A stretch of 64,000 nucleotides of DNA from Sporosarcina psychrophila (GTDB lineage Bacteria > Bacillota > Bacilli > Bacillales_A > Planococcaceae), in assembly GCF_001590685.1 (NCBI RefSeq), contig NZ_CP014616.1, forward strand, positions 3,223,001 through 3,287,000, in the 5' to 3' direction. A model generated the notes under the pieces. That model worked only from the letters and a program-made list of their open reading frames with translations, was not told the origin of the DNA and did no database searches. Below, one piece after another: positions 18,014 through 25,009 of the stretch. Made by a program: the position numbers and the translations under genes. Numbering within the stretch: position 1 is the first letter of the stretch; every line of letters begins with the position of its first letter.

Positions 18014-19096
18014 TCAAATTTTACGTTGAATTCTGTATACATACGCGAGTATTTCAGCTATTGCTTTGAAGAACTCTTCAGGAATCCTTCCTCCAATTTC
18101 AACATCGTCATAGAGCGCTCTGGCAAGTGGCCTGTTTTCTACCATGACAATGTTGTTTTCAGTGGCAATCAATTTAATCTTTTGAGCGACGAAATCAACA
18201 CCTTTTGCAACAACGATGGGCGCATCCATATCCCCATCCTTATACTTCAGTGCAATTGCATAATGGGTCGGATTAGTGATGACGACATCTGCATTGGGCA
18301 CTTCCTGCATCATACGTCGCATCGACATTTCGCGTTGGCGCTGCTTGATCTTAGATTTTATAAGGGGATCCCCTTCAGAGTTTTTATATTCATCCTTAAT
18401 ATCCTGTTTGGACATTCGGAGATTTTTTTCATAGTCATATTTTTGATACATAAAGTCAAGAATTGATATGAATAACAAAACAAATGCTGCCGTTATTCCC
18501 ATCAATGCGGCAAGTTGCCCGACCGTCGTTAATATGTCCCAGGGGCTTTTAAATGCCAGTCCTAGTACTTTATCGATATTCGACATGAGGATAAGTGTTG
18601 TAGTTGTTCCGATAAATGAAATTTTTAGTACCGACTTCATTAATTCAATAATGGCACGGATTGAAAAAATTCGCTTAAGTCCTTTAATTGGATCTATTTT
18701 CTTCAAATCCATTTTCAATGGTTCAGCAGTAAGAAGCAAACCGAACTGAAATAGATTCCCTGCCACCCCTGCAACTACGGCAATGAGCATGACGGGTAAT
18801 AAAAGAAATGCCATTTGGATTAAGACATCTCCATAAATGAGCATTGCCTGATCCTCATCTAGATTAGATATAGGTATATATTCAGTGAATGCCTGATGGA
18901 AAAACACGAAAAAGCGGTCCCTCATAAATCCTGCGGCAAAAAACAGGAAAAGGAACACGGCAAGTAGCAGGATTGCACTTGTAACATCCTGGCTTTTTAA
19001 AACCTGGCCTTTTTTTCGAGAATCTTGACGTTTTTTAGGAGTGGCTTTTTCGGTCTTTTCCCCTGCGAAGAATTGCAGATCAAGCCGCAACATCAT
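18014..19096 (-). CDS. flhB: Flagellar export switch protein FlhB
   Basis: 360 residues from the ATG at 19096, with GGAGG 8 bases upstream; longer starts have no site. The N-terminus LRLDLQFFAGEKTEKATPKK is typical. Four membrane segments precede a cytoplasmic domain with the autocleavage site NPTH at 275-278. Cleavage there switches export from rod/hook to filament substrates when FliK signals hook completion. A second, tail-only relative, ylqH, lies at 47333. The start overlaps the end of fliR. Confidence 0.97.
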   Translation of the reverse strand: MMLRLDLQFFAGEKTEKATPKKRQDSRKKGQVLKSQDVTSAILLLAVFLFLFFAAGFMRDRFFVFFHQAFTEYIPISNLDEDQAMLIYGDVLIQMAFLLLPVMLIAVVAGVAGNLFQFGLLLTAEPLKMDLKKIDPIKGLKRIFSIRAIIELMKSVLKISFIGTTTTLILMSNIDKVLGLAFKSPWDILTTVGQLAALMGITAAFVLLFISILDFMYQKYDYEKNLRMSKQDIKDEYKNSEGDPLIKSKIKQRQREMSMRRMMQEVPNADVVITNPTHYAIALKYKDGDMDAPIVVAKGVDFVAQKIKLIATENNIVMVENRPLARALYDDVEIGGRIPEEFFKAIAEILAYVYRIQRKI

Positions 19097-19097
19097 A

Positions 19098-19874
19098 CTA
19101 GCCACCTCCAAGAATTAACATCAAGTCCCTCATACTAATAATCATTACTTCAAATAATTTCTTCATCATTTGAACCATAACACCCATCATAATGAACAGA
19201 ACGATGAAACTAACCCCAATCTTGATTGGGAAACCTACAACGAAAATATTTAATTGTGGCACCGCTCTTGCAGTGATTCCAAGTGCTAAATCGACGAGGA
19301 ATAATGTTGCGACGATTGGAATTGACATTTGGAAGGCGATTGCAAATGAGGTTGCAAAAGTCCGAATGACGAAATCAACCATTCCCTCTTGACCAAAGGC
19401 CGGCCAAAGTTGATCTGCCGGGATGAATTGGTAGCTATAAAAAATACCATCCAAGAGCATATGATGGCCGTTTAACGCCAGTAATAATAGAATCGCCAAC
19501 GAGTTAAAAAATTGACCAAGAAGTGGAGATTGCGCTCCAGTTTGCGGATCAATAACGTTCGCAATTGCAAATCCCATTTGAAAATCGATAAAACCGCCAG
19601 CGATTTGAATGGCAGACATAACGATGAACGCGATGATTCCAATGAATAATCCTGTCATTGCCTCTTTCACGACTAACAATAGATACGCTCCATTAATCTC
19701 CAGTACAGGCATGTCCACTGTATAGACCATCGCCCACGCAAGCAAAGCACCAAATATGATACGCTGAGTAGACGGTATTGCACGATAAGAAAATAGTGGC
19801 AGTGTAACAAAAAATGCAGTAACTCGAGTCAGGATAAGTAAGTATGCTGCTAATGAAGGGACTAGTTCTTCCAT
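19098..19874 (-). CDS. fliR: Flagellar export gate protein FliR
   Basis: 258 residues, about six hydrophobic segments. With FliP and FliQ it forms the helical export gate at the centre of the MS ring. The region FPIKIGVSFIVLFIMMGVMV near the C-terminus and the motif IQIAGGFIDFQMGFAIANVID are characteristic. It follows fliQ after 4 bases and its last codons carry the flhB ribosome site. Confidence 0.96.
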   Translation of the reverse strand: MEELVPSLAAYLLILTRVTAFFVTLPLFSYRAIPSTQRIIFGALLAWAMVYTVDMPVLEINGAYLLLVVKEAMTGLFIGIIAFIVMSAIQIAGGFIDFQMGFAIANVIDPQTGAQSPLLGQFFNSLAILLLLALNGHHMLLDGIFYSYQFIPADQLWPAFGQEGMVDFVIRTFATSFAIAFQMSIPIVATLFLVDLALGITARAVPQLNIFVVGFPIKIGVSFIVLFIMMGVMVQMMKKLFEVMIISMRDLMLILGGG

Positions 19875-19878
19875 TTAA

Positions 19879-20148
19879 TCACCCGATATACCGTCCAAGA
19901 TTCTCAAAGATATCCGCTGTAAACGTTGTAACCCGTGCTAGCATCCATGGACCAAAAATGACAATTCCAACTAGGACAGAAACAATTTTAGGCACGAATG
20001 CTAGTGTCTGTTCCTGAATCTGCGTGGTTGCCTGGAAAATACTCACGGAAAGCCCTGTCACTAGTGCAAGGATAAGGAGTGGGCCTGAAGTCAAAAGAAT
20101 GACCCAGATTGCACGCTCAGCTATCTCTACGACTAATTCCTCTGTCAT
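19879..20148 (-). CDS. fliQ: Flagellar export gate protein FliQ
   Basis: 89 residues with two membrane segments, the normal size. The conserved motif SIFQATTQIQEQTLAFVPKI between the two helices is present. Four FliQ subunits join the FliP5-FliR1 gate. It lies between fliP (12-base gap) and fliR (4-base gap), and the ribosome site AGGAGGGG lies in the fliP gap. Confidence 0.96.
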   Translation of the reverse strand: MTEELVVEIAERAIWVILLTSGPLLILALVTGLSVSIFQATTQIQEQTLAFVPKIVSVLVGIVIFGPWMLARVTTFTADIFENLGRYIG

Positions 20149-20160
20149 TCAAAACCCCTC

Positions 20161-20826
20161 CTAAAAACTTTGCAACAATGATTTAATAATGAGATACCAT
20201 CCGTCAACAAGGACGAATAGCAATATTTTAAACGGTAACGAGATCATAACTGGTGGTAACATCATCATCCCCATCGACATAAGGATACTCGCTACAATCA
20301 TATCGATAACTAAAAATGGTATGAAGATCATAAAACCCATTTGGAATGCAGTTTTAATTTCACTCAAAGCAAATGCCGGAACTAACATTGTCAGTGAAAT
20401 GTCTTCAAGTGATTCAGGTCGATCCGCTTTATTGTAACGAAGGAATAACTCCAAATCCTTCTGCCGAGTATGCTTACTCATAAATTCTTTAAGTGGGATA
20501 CTTCCCTTTTCATAAGCTTCTTCAAGCGAAATCTCGTCCGCAAATAGCGGAGTAAGAGCCTGATCATTCACTTGCTGAAACGTTGGAGCCATGATGAAAA
20601 ACGTCAGGAACAGTGCTAGTCCAACAATTACCTGGTTTGGAGGCATTTGTTGCGTTGCAAGTGCCGTTCTGACGAATGACAGAACGATGACAATCCTTGC
20701 AAAAGAAGTCATTAAAATTAGAATAGCTGGCGCTAAGGACAATACAGTCAGAAGTAGCATCATTTTGATAGATGTCGATACATTTGACGGATCACTGTCT
20801 GAAAAAAACTGAGCAATATCATTCAT
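20161..20826 (-). CDS. fliP: Flagellar export gate protein FliP
   Basis: 221 residues. The motifs TSFARIVIVLSFVRTALATQ and the C-terminal block with PFLVIDMIVASILMSMGMMM are typical of the family. FliP pentamers form the pore of the type III export gate, helped by FliO, whose gene overlaps it by 8 bases. The N-terminus is short (MNDIAQFFSDSDPSN) and begins the first hydrophobic segment at about residue 23. Confidence 0.96.
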   Translation of the reverse strand: MNDIAQFFSDSDPSNVSTSIKMMLLLTVLSLAPAILILMTSFARIVIVLSFVRTALATQQMPPNQVIVGLALFLTFFIMAPTFQQVNDQALTPLFADEISLEEAYEKGSIPLKEFMSKHTRQKDLELFLRYNKADRPESLEDISLTMLVPAFALSEIKTAFQMGFMIFIPFLVIDMIVASILMSMGMMMLPPVMISLPFKILLFVLVDGWYLIIKSLLQSF

Positions 20827-21529
20827 CGCGGTTGCGCTCCTTTTCTGTCAACCGGCTGATATGCCGTTTTCTCTCTTCTTTCATCTCCTCAAGCCTTGAT
20901 TGAAAAACAGTACTGAAATCGGGTGATTCTTCCGTTTTCACACTCGAGTTACTCTTCGATTTACCCGCTACTTTAGCAAGTATCCGATTGAGCATCCCGG
21001 ATACTATCTCCGTACTATTATCACCCGCGTAGAATTCAACTAGTTTGTCAATTTCATCGGGATCCGTAATTTCTTTTAACAATCGGATATCGTCTCCGAC
21101 CCCGATAAGGTAATAGGATTCGCCTATGACGACCAGTTGAATCGATTTATGCTGTCCGAGCGAAATACCACCCATGTTTTTCATAAGTCGATTTTTATCG
21201 TAGAGCTTATTTTTCCGATTAACGAACTTCAATAGACCAAATAATAATCCAAGGACGAACACTAAAGCGAATAACGTTTTTATGTAGTCCCCCGCGGAGG
21301 AACCGACATCCGCCTTGTCCGTAGTGAGATCTTCAGCGGGCGGTGTTATAGCGTCCTCATCGGTGTCCGTACTGGTACCCTTTTCCGGTTCTTTGTTAAA
21401 TAGTTCGGACACCGGTTTATTCGGATCAGTATCGGTCTCTGCGTGGACGGATACGTATGGCAATTGGGTTACTAGGAAGATAAGTAGAATAAAAGCTGAC
21501 AAGAATTTTTGTACAATCGTTAATTTCAT
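20819..21529 (-). CDS. fliO: Flagellar biosynthesis protein FliO (FliZ of B. subtilis)
   Basis: 236 residues. A signal-peptide-like N-terminus (LSAFILLIFLVTQLPYVSVHA, cleavage near residue 30) is followed by an acidic extracytoplasmic segment (about 31-80). A single membrane helix (TLFALVFVLGLLFGLLKFVN) comes next, then a cytoplasmic domain with ISLGQHKSIQLVVIGESYYL. FliO assists assembly of the FliP ring. The protein is longer than enterobacterial FliO because of the extracytoplasmic part, as in other Bacilli. It lies between cheY and fliP. Confidence 0.9.
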   Translation of the reverse strand: MKLTIVQKFLSAFILLIFLVTQLPYVSVHAETDTDPNKPVSELFNKEPEKGTSTDTDEDAITPPAEDLTTDKADVGSSAGDYIKTLFALVFVLGLLFGLLKFVNRKNKLYDKNRLMKNMGGISLGQHKSIQLVVIGESYYLIGVGDDIRLLKEITDPDEIDKLVEFYAGDNSTEIVSGMLNRILAKVAGKSKSNSSVKTEESPDFSTVFQSRLEEMKEERKRHISRLTEKERNRDE

Positions 21530-21536
21530 CCTTCGA

Positions 21537-21899
21537 TTATCCTAATGCTTTTTCGATTGCTTCAACAACACGATCTGCCTGGAATGGTTTGACGATAAAG
21601 TCTTTTGCACCAGCTTGAATCGCATCGATTACCATTGCCTGCTGCCCCATTGCTGAACACATGATGATTTTTGCCGCAGGGTCTTTTTCTTTTATTGCTT
21701 TTAAAGCTGCAATACCATCCATTTCAGGCATTGTAATGTCCATTGTGACAAGATCAGGTTTTAAATCGAAATACTTTTCAATAGCTTGTACACCGTCTGC
21801 TGCTTCACCAACCACTTCGAAATTGTTTTTTGTCAAAATATCTTTTATCATCATTCGCATGAAAGCTGCATCGTCTACTATTAATATACGTCTACTCAT
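21537..21899 (-). CDS. cheY: Chemotaxis response regulator CheY
   Basis: 120-residue single receiver domain. The acidic pocket (VDD at 8-10), phosphorylated Asp54 in VTMDITMPEMDG, and Lys104 in FIVKPF are intact. CheY-P binds FliM at the switch and is dephosphorylated by FliY and CheC. The ATG at 21899 follows GGGGGT at 7 bases; the ATG at 21905 is too close. It sits between fliY and fliO, as in Bacillus. Confidence 0.97.
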   Translation of the reverse strand: MSRRILIVDDAAFMRMMIKDILTKNNFEVVGEAADGVQAIEKYFDLKPDLVTMDITMPEMDGIAALKAIKEKDPAAKIIMCSAMGQQAMVIDAIQAGAKDFIVKPFQADRVVEAIEKALG

Positions 21900-21918
21900 T
21901 ATCATTACCCCCGTTAAA

Positions 21919-23148
21919 TTATCTTAAATTATTTAAACGTTCCGCTTGGCTTAGAATATCTGTGATTCGTACCCCGAAGTTTTCGTCGATAACGACAACT
22001 TCCCCTTTTGCGATATGGCGGTTGTTTACTAATATATCAACCGGTTCTCCCGCAAGTTTGTCCAATTCAATAATGGAACCGCTCGACATTTCCAAAATCT
22101 CCTTAACCGAACGCTTTGTTCTGCCAAGTTCGACCGTTACTTGTAAAGGTATATCAAGGAGCATGTTCAAGTTATTGGACTCTGACTTATTTAAAGATGG
22201 ACTTTCAAAGTTGGCAAACTGTGCCTGCTGTACTTGTACCTGCGGTTGTTGCGGACGCATTTGCATCTGCTGTTGCGGTGCTGGCTGTCCGTATTGTGTG
22301 TCATAAACCGGTTGCTGCTTACCATGGTCATAACCATTTTGTTCGTACGACTGCTGCTGCACTTGTTGTTGATGTGCTGGCTGTTGGATAGGAGTGGATT
22401 GCTGTTCTGTTGGTCGAGTCATCTCGGCAACTGCCGCAGTTTCCTCTTCTGCATCACCACCCATGAGAGAGGCAACTAATTTCTTCCCAAATCCTAGTGG
22501 AACTAATTGCATAATGTTTGAATCGATCAGGTCGCCTACTTTAAGTGCAAACGATACTTTAATCATTAAATCATCTTCGGGAATAAGATCCCGTCCTTGG
22601 TCTTCAAGAACGTCCATCAAGTCAATTGTTGGCGGTGAAATGTCGACTTTTTTATTGAACAAAGTCGACATCGAAGTCGCCGCTGAACCCATCATTTGAT
22701 TCATCGCCTCTTGGACCGCACTCAAATGGATTTCACCAAGGTCTGTATTTGGATTTAAACCATTGCCGCCTAACATAAGATCCGCAATGATCGCTGCATC
22801 GCTTTGTTTTATAACAAGTAAGTTCATACCGCTAAGACCCACTGTATAGTCTACCTTAATGGCCACATATGGATGAATGAATTCTACTTCTAAAGCTTCT
22901 TTATCCACAACCGATATAGTCGGCGTCGTTATTTCAACTTTCTGTCCGAGCAATGCAGATAATGCTGTTGCAGAACTACCGAAAGAGATATTACCAATTT
23001 CACCAAGCGCATCTTTTTCCATATCGTCTAAATAATCTGCAGTAATTATTCCCTGAGTGGTGGAGTCCTTAGGCTCATCGGTCGACAAAGGCTCCCCACG
23101 AAGTAATGCTTCAATTTCTTCCTGCGAAAGGATATTATCACTCATCAT
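21919..23148 (-). CDS. fliY: Flagellar switch protein and CheY-P phosphatase FliY
   Basis: 409 residues from the ATG at 23148, 8 bases after GGAGG. Layout: an N-terminal FliM-like CheY-binding peptide (ILSQEEIEALLRGE), a CheC-like phosphatase domain with two E-x2-N motifs (LGEIGNISFGSSATALS and VQEAMNQMMGSAATSM), and a Gln/Pro-rich linker (about 250-320). Last comes a FliN-type SpoA domain (VTVELGRTKRSVKEILEM and following). The protein is longer than B. subtilis FliY (378), mainly in the linker. It overlaps fliM by 11 bases. Confidence 0.96.
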   Translation of the reverse strand: MMSDNILSQEEIEALLRGEPLSTDEPKDSTTQGIITADYLDDMEKDALGEIGNISFGSSATALSALLGQKVEITTPTISVVDKEALEVEFIHPYVAIKVDYTVGLSGMNLLVIKQSDAAIIADLMLGGNGLNPNTDLGEIHLSAVQEAMNQMMGSAATSMSTLFNKKVDISPPTIDLMDVLEDQGRDLIPEDDLMIKVSFALKVGDLIDSNIMQLVPLGFGKKLVASLMGGDAEEETAAVAEMTRPTEQQSTPIQQPAHQQQVQQQSYEQNGYDHGKQQPVYDTQYGQPAPQQQMQMRPQQPQVQVQQAQFANFESPSLNKSESNNLNMLLDIPLQVTVELGRTKRSVKEILEMSSGSIIELDKLAGEPVDILVNNRHIAKGEVVVIDENFGVRITDILSQAERLNNLR

Positions 23149-24136
23149 CTTCATCCCCTCCGATCTTTGTATCTATTATCTGAACAGCCATCTTATTTTT
23201 CAATTGCCCCGGCTGTGCCGTGAATTTAGGAATACCACCAATGTTTATAACGAGTGGATCGTCAATTTTACGGTCTAGCTTTACGACATCCCCCGCTTGA
23301 AGGTAGAGGAAATCCTCAATTGTCATCTCTGCATTGCCAAGTTCCGCGATAACAGACAAAGGAGCTTGTTTTAAACGTTTTTCAATAACCATACTTTGCT
23401 CTGTCGTAGGCTCTTTCTTGTTGGTCTGCATCCAATAACGTACCGATAAGTTCGGAACGATTGGTTCAAGAACGACGTGTGGAATACAGATATTGATCAT
23501 TCCACTAGATTCTCCGATGATAATATTGAAAGAGATAACGACGACCGTTTCATTCGGCGATATCATTTGAAGGAATTGAGGATTGACTTCAATCTCAGTT
23601 AAGAATGGGTCGATATCAATAATTCCTGACCATGCCTCGCGTAAATTGTCAAATGAACGTTCAAATAAATTTGTCATAATCTTCAATTCAATTTCAGTCA
23701 GATTATCGACTTTTCCCGGACTTTCTCCAACCCCACCCATCATTCGATCGAGCATCGTATAAGCAATATTCGGATTTACTTCCATCAGGATATTACCGTC
23801 TAACGGTGGAACTTCAAAAATATTAATTAAGGTCATATTCGGAATTGAACGTATAAATTCCTCGAACGGAATCTGATCAACCGATGCAACACTAATTTGG
23901 ACATACGTTCGTAGTTGTGCTGAAAAATACGTTGTTAATAGTCTTGCAAAGTTCTCATGAATTCTCGTTAAACTGCGAATCTGATCTTTAGAAAATCGAA
24001 GGGCACGTTTAAAATCATACACTTTTACTTTCCGTGTCTCATCTTCTTTTTTCATGTCTTCTGCAGACATTTCCCCTGTTGAAATCGCAGATAATAATGC
24101 GTCGATCTCACTTTGGGATAATATATCCCCGGCCAT
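23138..24136 (-). CDS. fliM: Flagellar motor switch protein FliM
   Basis: 332 residues. It begins with the CheY-P-binding peptide LSQSEIDALLSAIS, followed by the middle domain that contacts FliG (MMGGVGESPGKVDNLTEIE) and a C-terminal SpoA domain (PLSVIAELGNAEMTIEDFL). FliM builds most of the C-ring. The ribosome site GGGAGGTG precedes the ATG at 24136. Upstream a 143-base gap with an R2 repeat separates it from fliL, unlike the tight spacing around it. Confidence 0.97.
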   Translation of the reverse strand: MAGDILSQSEIDALLSAISTGEMSAEDMKKEDETRKVKVYDFKRALRFSKDQIRSLTRIHENFARLLTTYFSAQLRTYVQISVASVDQIPFEEFIRSIPNMTLINIFEVPPLDGNILMEVNPNIAYTMLDRMMGGVGESPGKVDNLTEIELKIMTNLFERSFDNLREAWSGIIDIDPFLTEIEVNPQFLQMISPNETVVVISFNIIIGESSGMINICIPHVVLEPIVPNLSVRYWMQTNKKEPTTEQSMVIEKRLKQAPLSVIAELGNAEMTIEDFLYLQAGDVVKLDRKIDDPLVINIGGIPKFTAQPGQLKNKMAVQIIDTKIGGDEDDE

Positions 24137-24173
24137 TATATGGTCACCTCCCGCTATCAGACTCTAGTGTAAC

Positions 24174-24285
24174 TACTTGACTATATAGGTGAATTCAATT
24201 GAATCCGTTGCGGCGCTAGGGGGTGCCTCTCGCCCAGTTTATATAGTAATATGGGTATTCATTTGTTCAACTTGACTAGTTATTG
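24174..24285. repeat. R2 intergenic repeat between fliL and fliM
   Basis: It begins GAATTCAATTGAATCCGTTG, then GCGGCGCTAGGGGGTGCC, and ends with the core TTTATATAG...GGTATTCATTTGTTCAACTT. The copy at 53855 matches both ends. It fills the fliL-fliM gap inside the operon and overlaps the last bases of fliL. Confidence 0.75.
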
Positions 24286-24705
24286 AATAATGTAAGATAC
24301 GATATAGACTTTTTGAACTTCCCCATTTTGCATTAGTGGGTTGAGATGTGCTATTAAGGCATCCTCAAATGCCTTTTTGCCAGCTTTCCCTTCAAGGTCT
24401 TTCGACGTCATCTCGGAAAGTTCTTGGATAACAATATTTTTCACTTGGAAGTCCCTTTTTGCAAGTTCTTCTCCAGCCAACTTATTATCTGTCTGGATTT
24501 TCAAAGTGAGACGTACAAATTGTTGGTTGCCAAGGTTTGTCGTAATTTCTTCTATATCAACTGATGATTCGATAATCTCATCAATTGTTGGCTCTTTTAC
24601 TTCATCACCTTTATTCAGCTGCATAACGAGAATGAGTATAACTGCGCCGATAAGTGTGATACAAACTAGTATAATAAGAGATACCGACAGCACTTTATTC
24701 TTCAT
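24280..24705 (-). CDS. fliL: Flagellar basal body-associated protein FliL
   Basis: 141 residues from the ATG at 24705; GGAGTG lies 6 bases upstream, inside swrD. One N-terminal membrane helix (SLIILVCITLIGAVILILV) is followed by a periplasm-side domain with IEEITTNLGNQQFVRLTLKI. FliL surrounds the stator and supports torque. The start overlaps the swrD stop. A gap with an R2 repeat follows before fliM. Confidence 0.93.
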   Translation of the reverse strand: MKNKVLSVSLIILVCITLIGAVILILVMQLNKGDEVKEPTIDEIIESSVDIEEITTNLGNQQFVRLTLKIQTDNKLAGEELAKRDFQVKNIVIQELSEMTSKDLEGKAGKKAFEDALIAHLNPLMQNGEVQKVYIVSYIIQ

Positions 24706-24916
24706 CTTCTTCACTCCATATATGCGGATTTGATAATAACTGGACCGCCTTATAAAACTTGATAATACGGCTATTCACCTCGTCAGCCGTATCAAGGACA
24801 ACATATTTCGTTCCTGTCGTAAGAGTAATCGTCGTGTCAGGAAATGACTCGACTTTCTCTATGTACAGCGCGTTCAATGTAAATTCGGTTTTATTTAGAC
24901 GCGTAACTCGTATCAT
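24695..24916 (-). CDS. swrD: SwrD (FlbD family) motility protein
   Basis: 73 residues from the ATG at 24916, chosen because the family begins MIxVTRLN. An alternative GTG at 24934 lies in a hairpin loop. The motif LNALYIEKVESFPDTTITLT and a KYVVLD strand are typical of FlbD. In B. subtilis SwrD raises motor torque through the stator. The Shine-Dalgarno (AAGGAGGG, 24948-24955) is 31 bases from the ATG, but a 22-base GC hairpin lies between them. It overlaps fliL by 11 bases. Confidence 0.9.
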   Translation of the reverse strand: MIRVTRLNKTEFTLNALYIEKVESFPDTTITLTTGTKYVVLDTADEVNSRIIKFYKAVQLLSNPHIWSEEDEE

Positions 24917-24955
24917 ATGTAAGGGGCCGGGCACAGAGCCGGCCCGACCCTCCTT
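24917..24955 (-). promoter_or_regulatory. Structured ribosome binding site of swrD
   Basis: AAGGAGGG (24948-24955) is followed by a perfect 7-bp stem GGGCCGG/CCGGCCC (24939-24945 with 24924-24930) and an 8-nt loop, then seven bases and the ATG at 24916. If the hairpin forms, the effective spacing is 9 nt instead of 31. No T run follows, so it is not a terminator. Confidence 0.6.
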
Positions 24956-25009
24956 TTCTAGTGAAGCTATGTTAGATTACCTGTGCTGTGATTTGTGATT
25001 CATGATTAG

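Noticed and set aside
22116..22699. Several plus-strand open frames opposite fliY
   Set aside because: They arise from the Gln-rich linker codons of fliY on the other strand.
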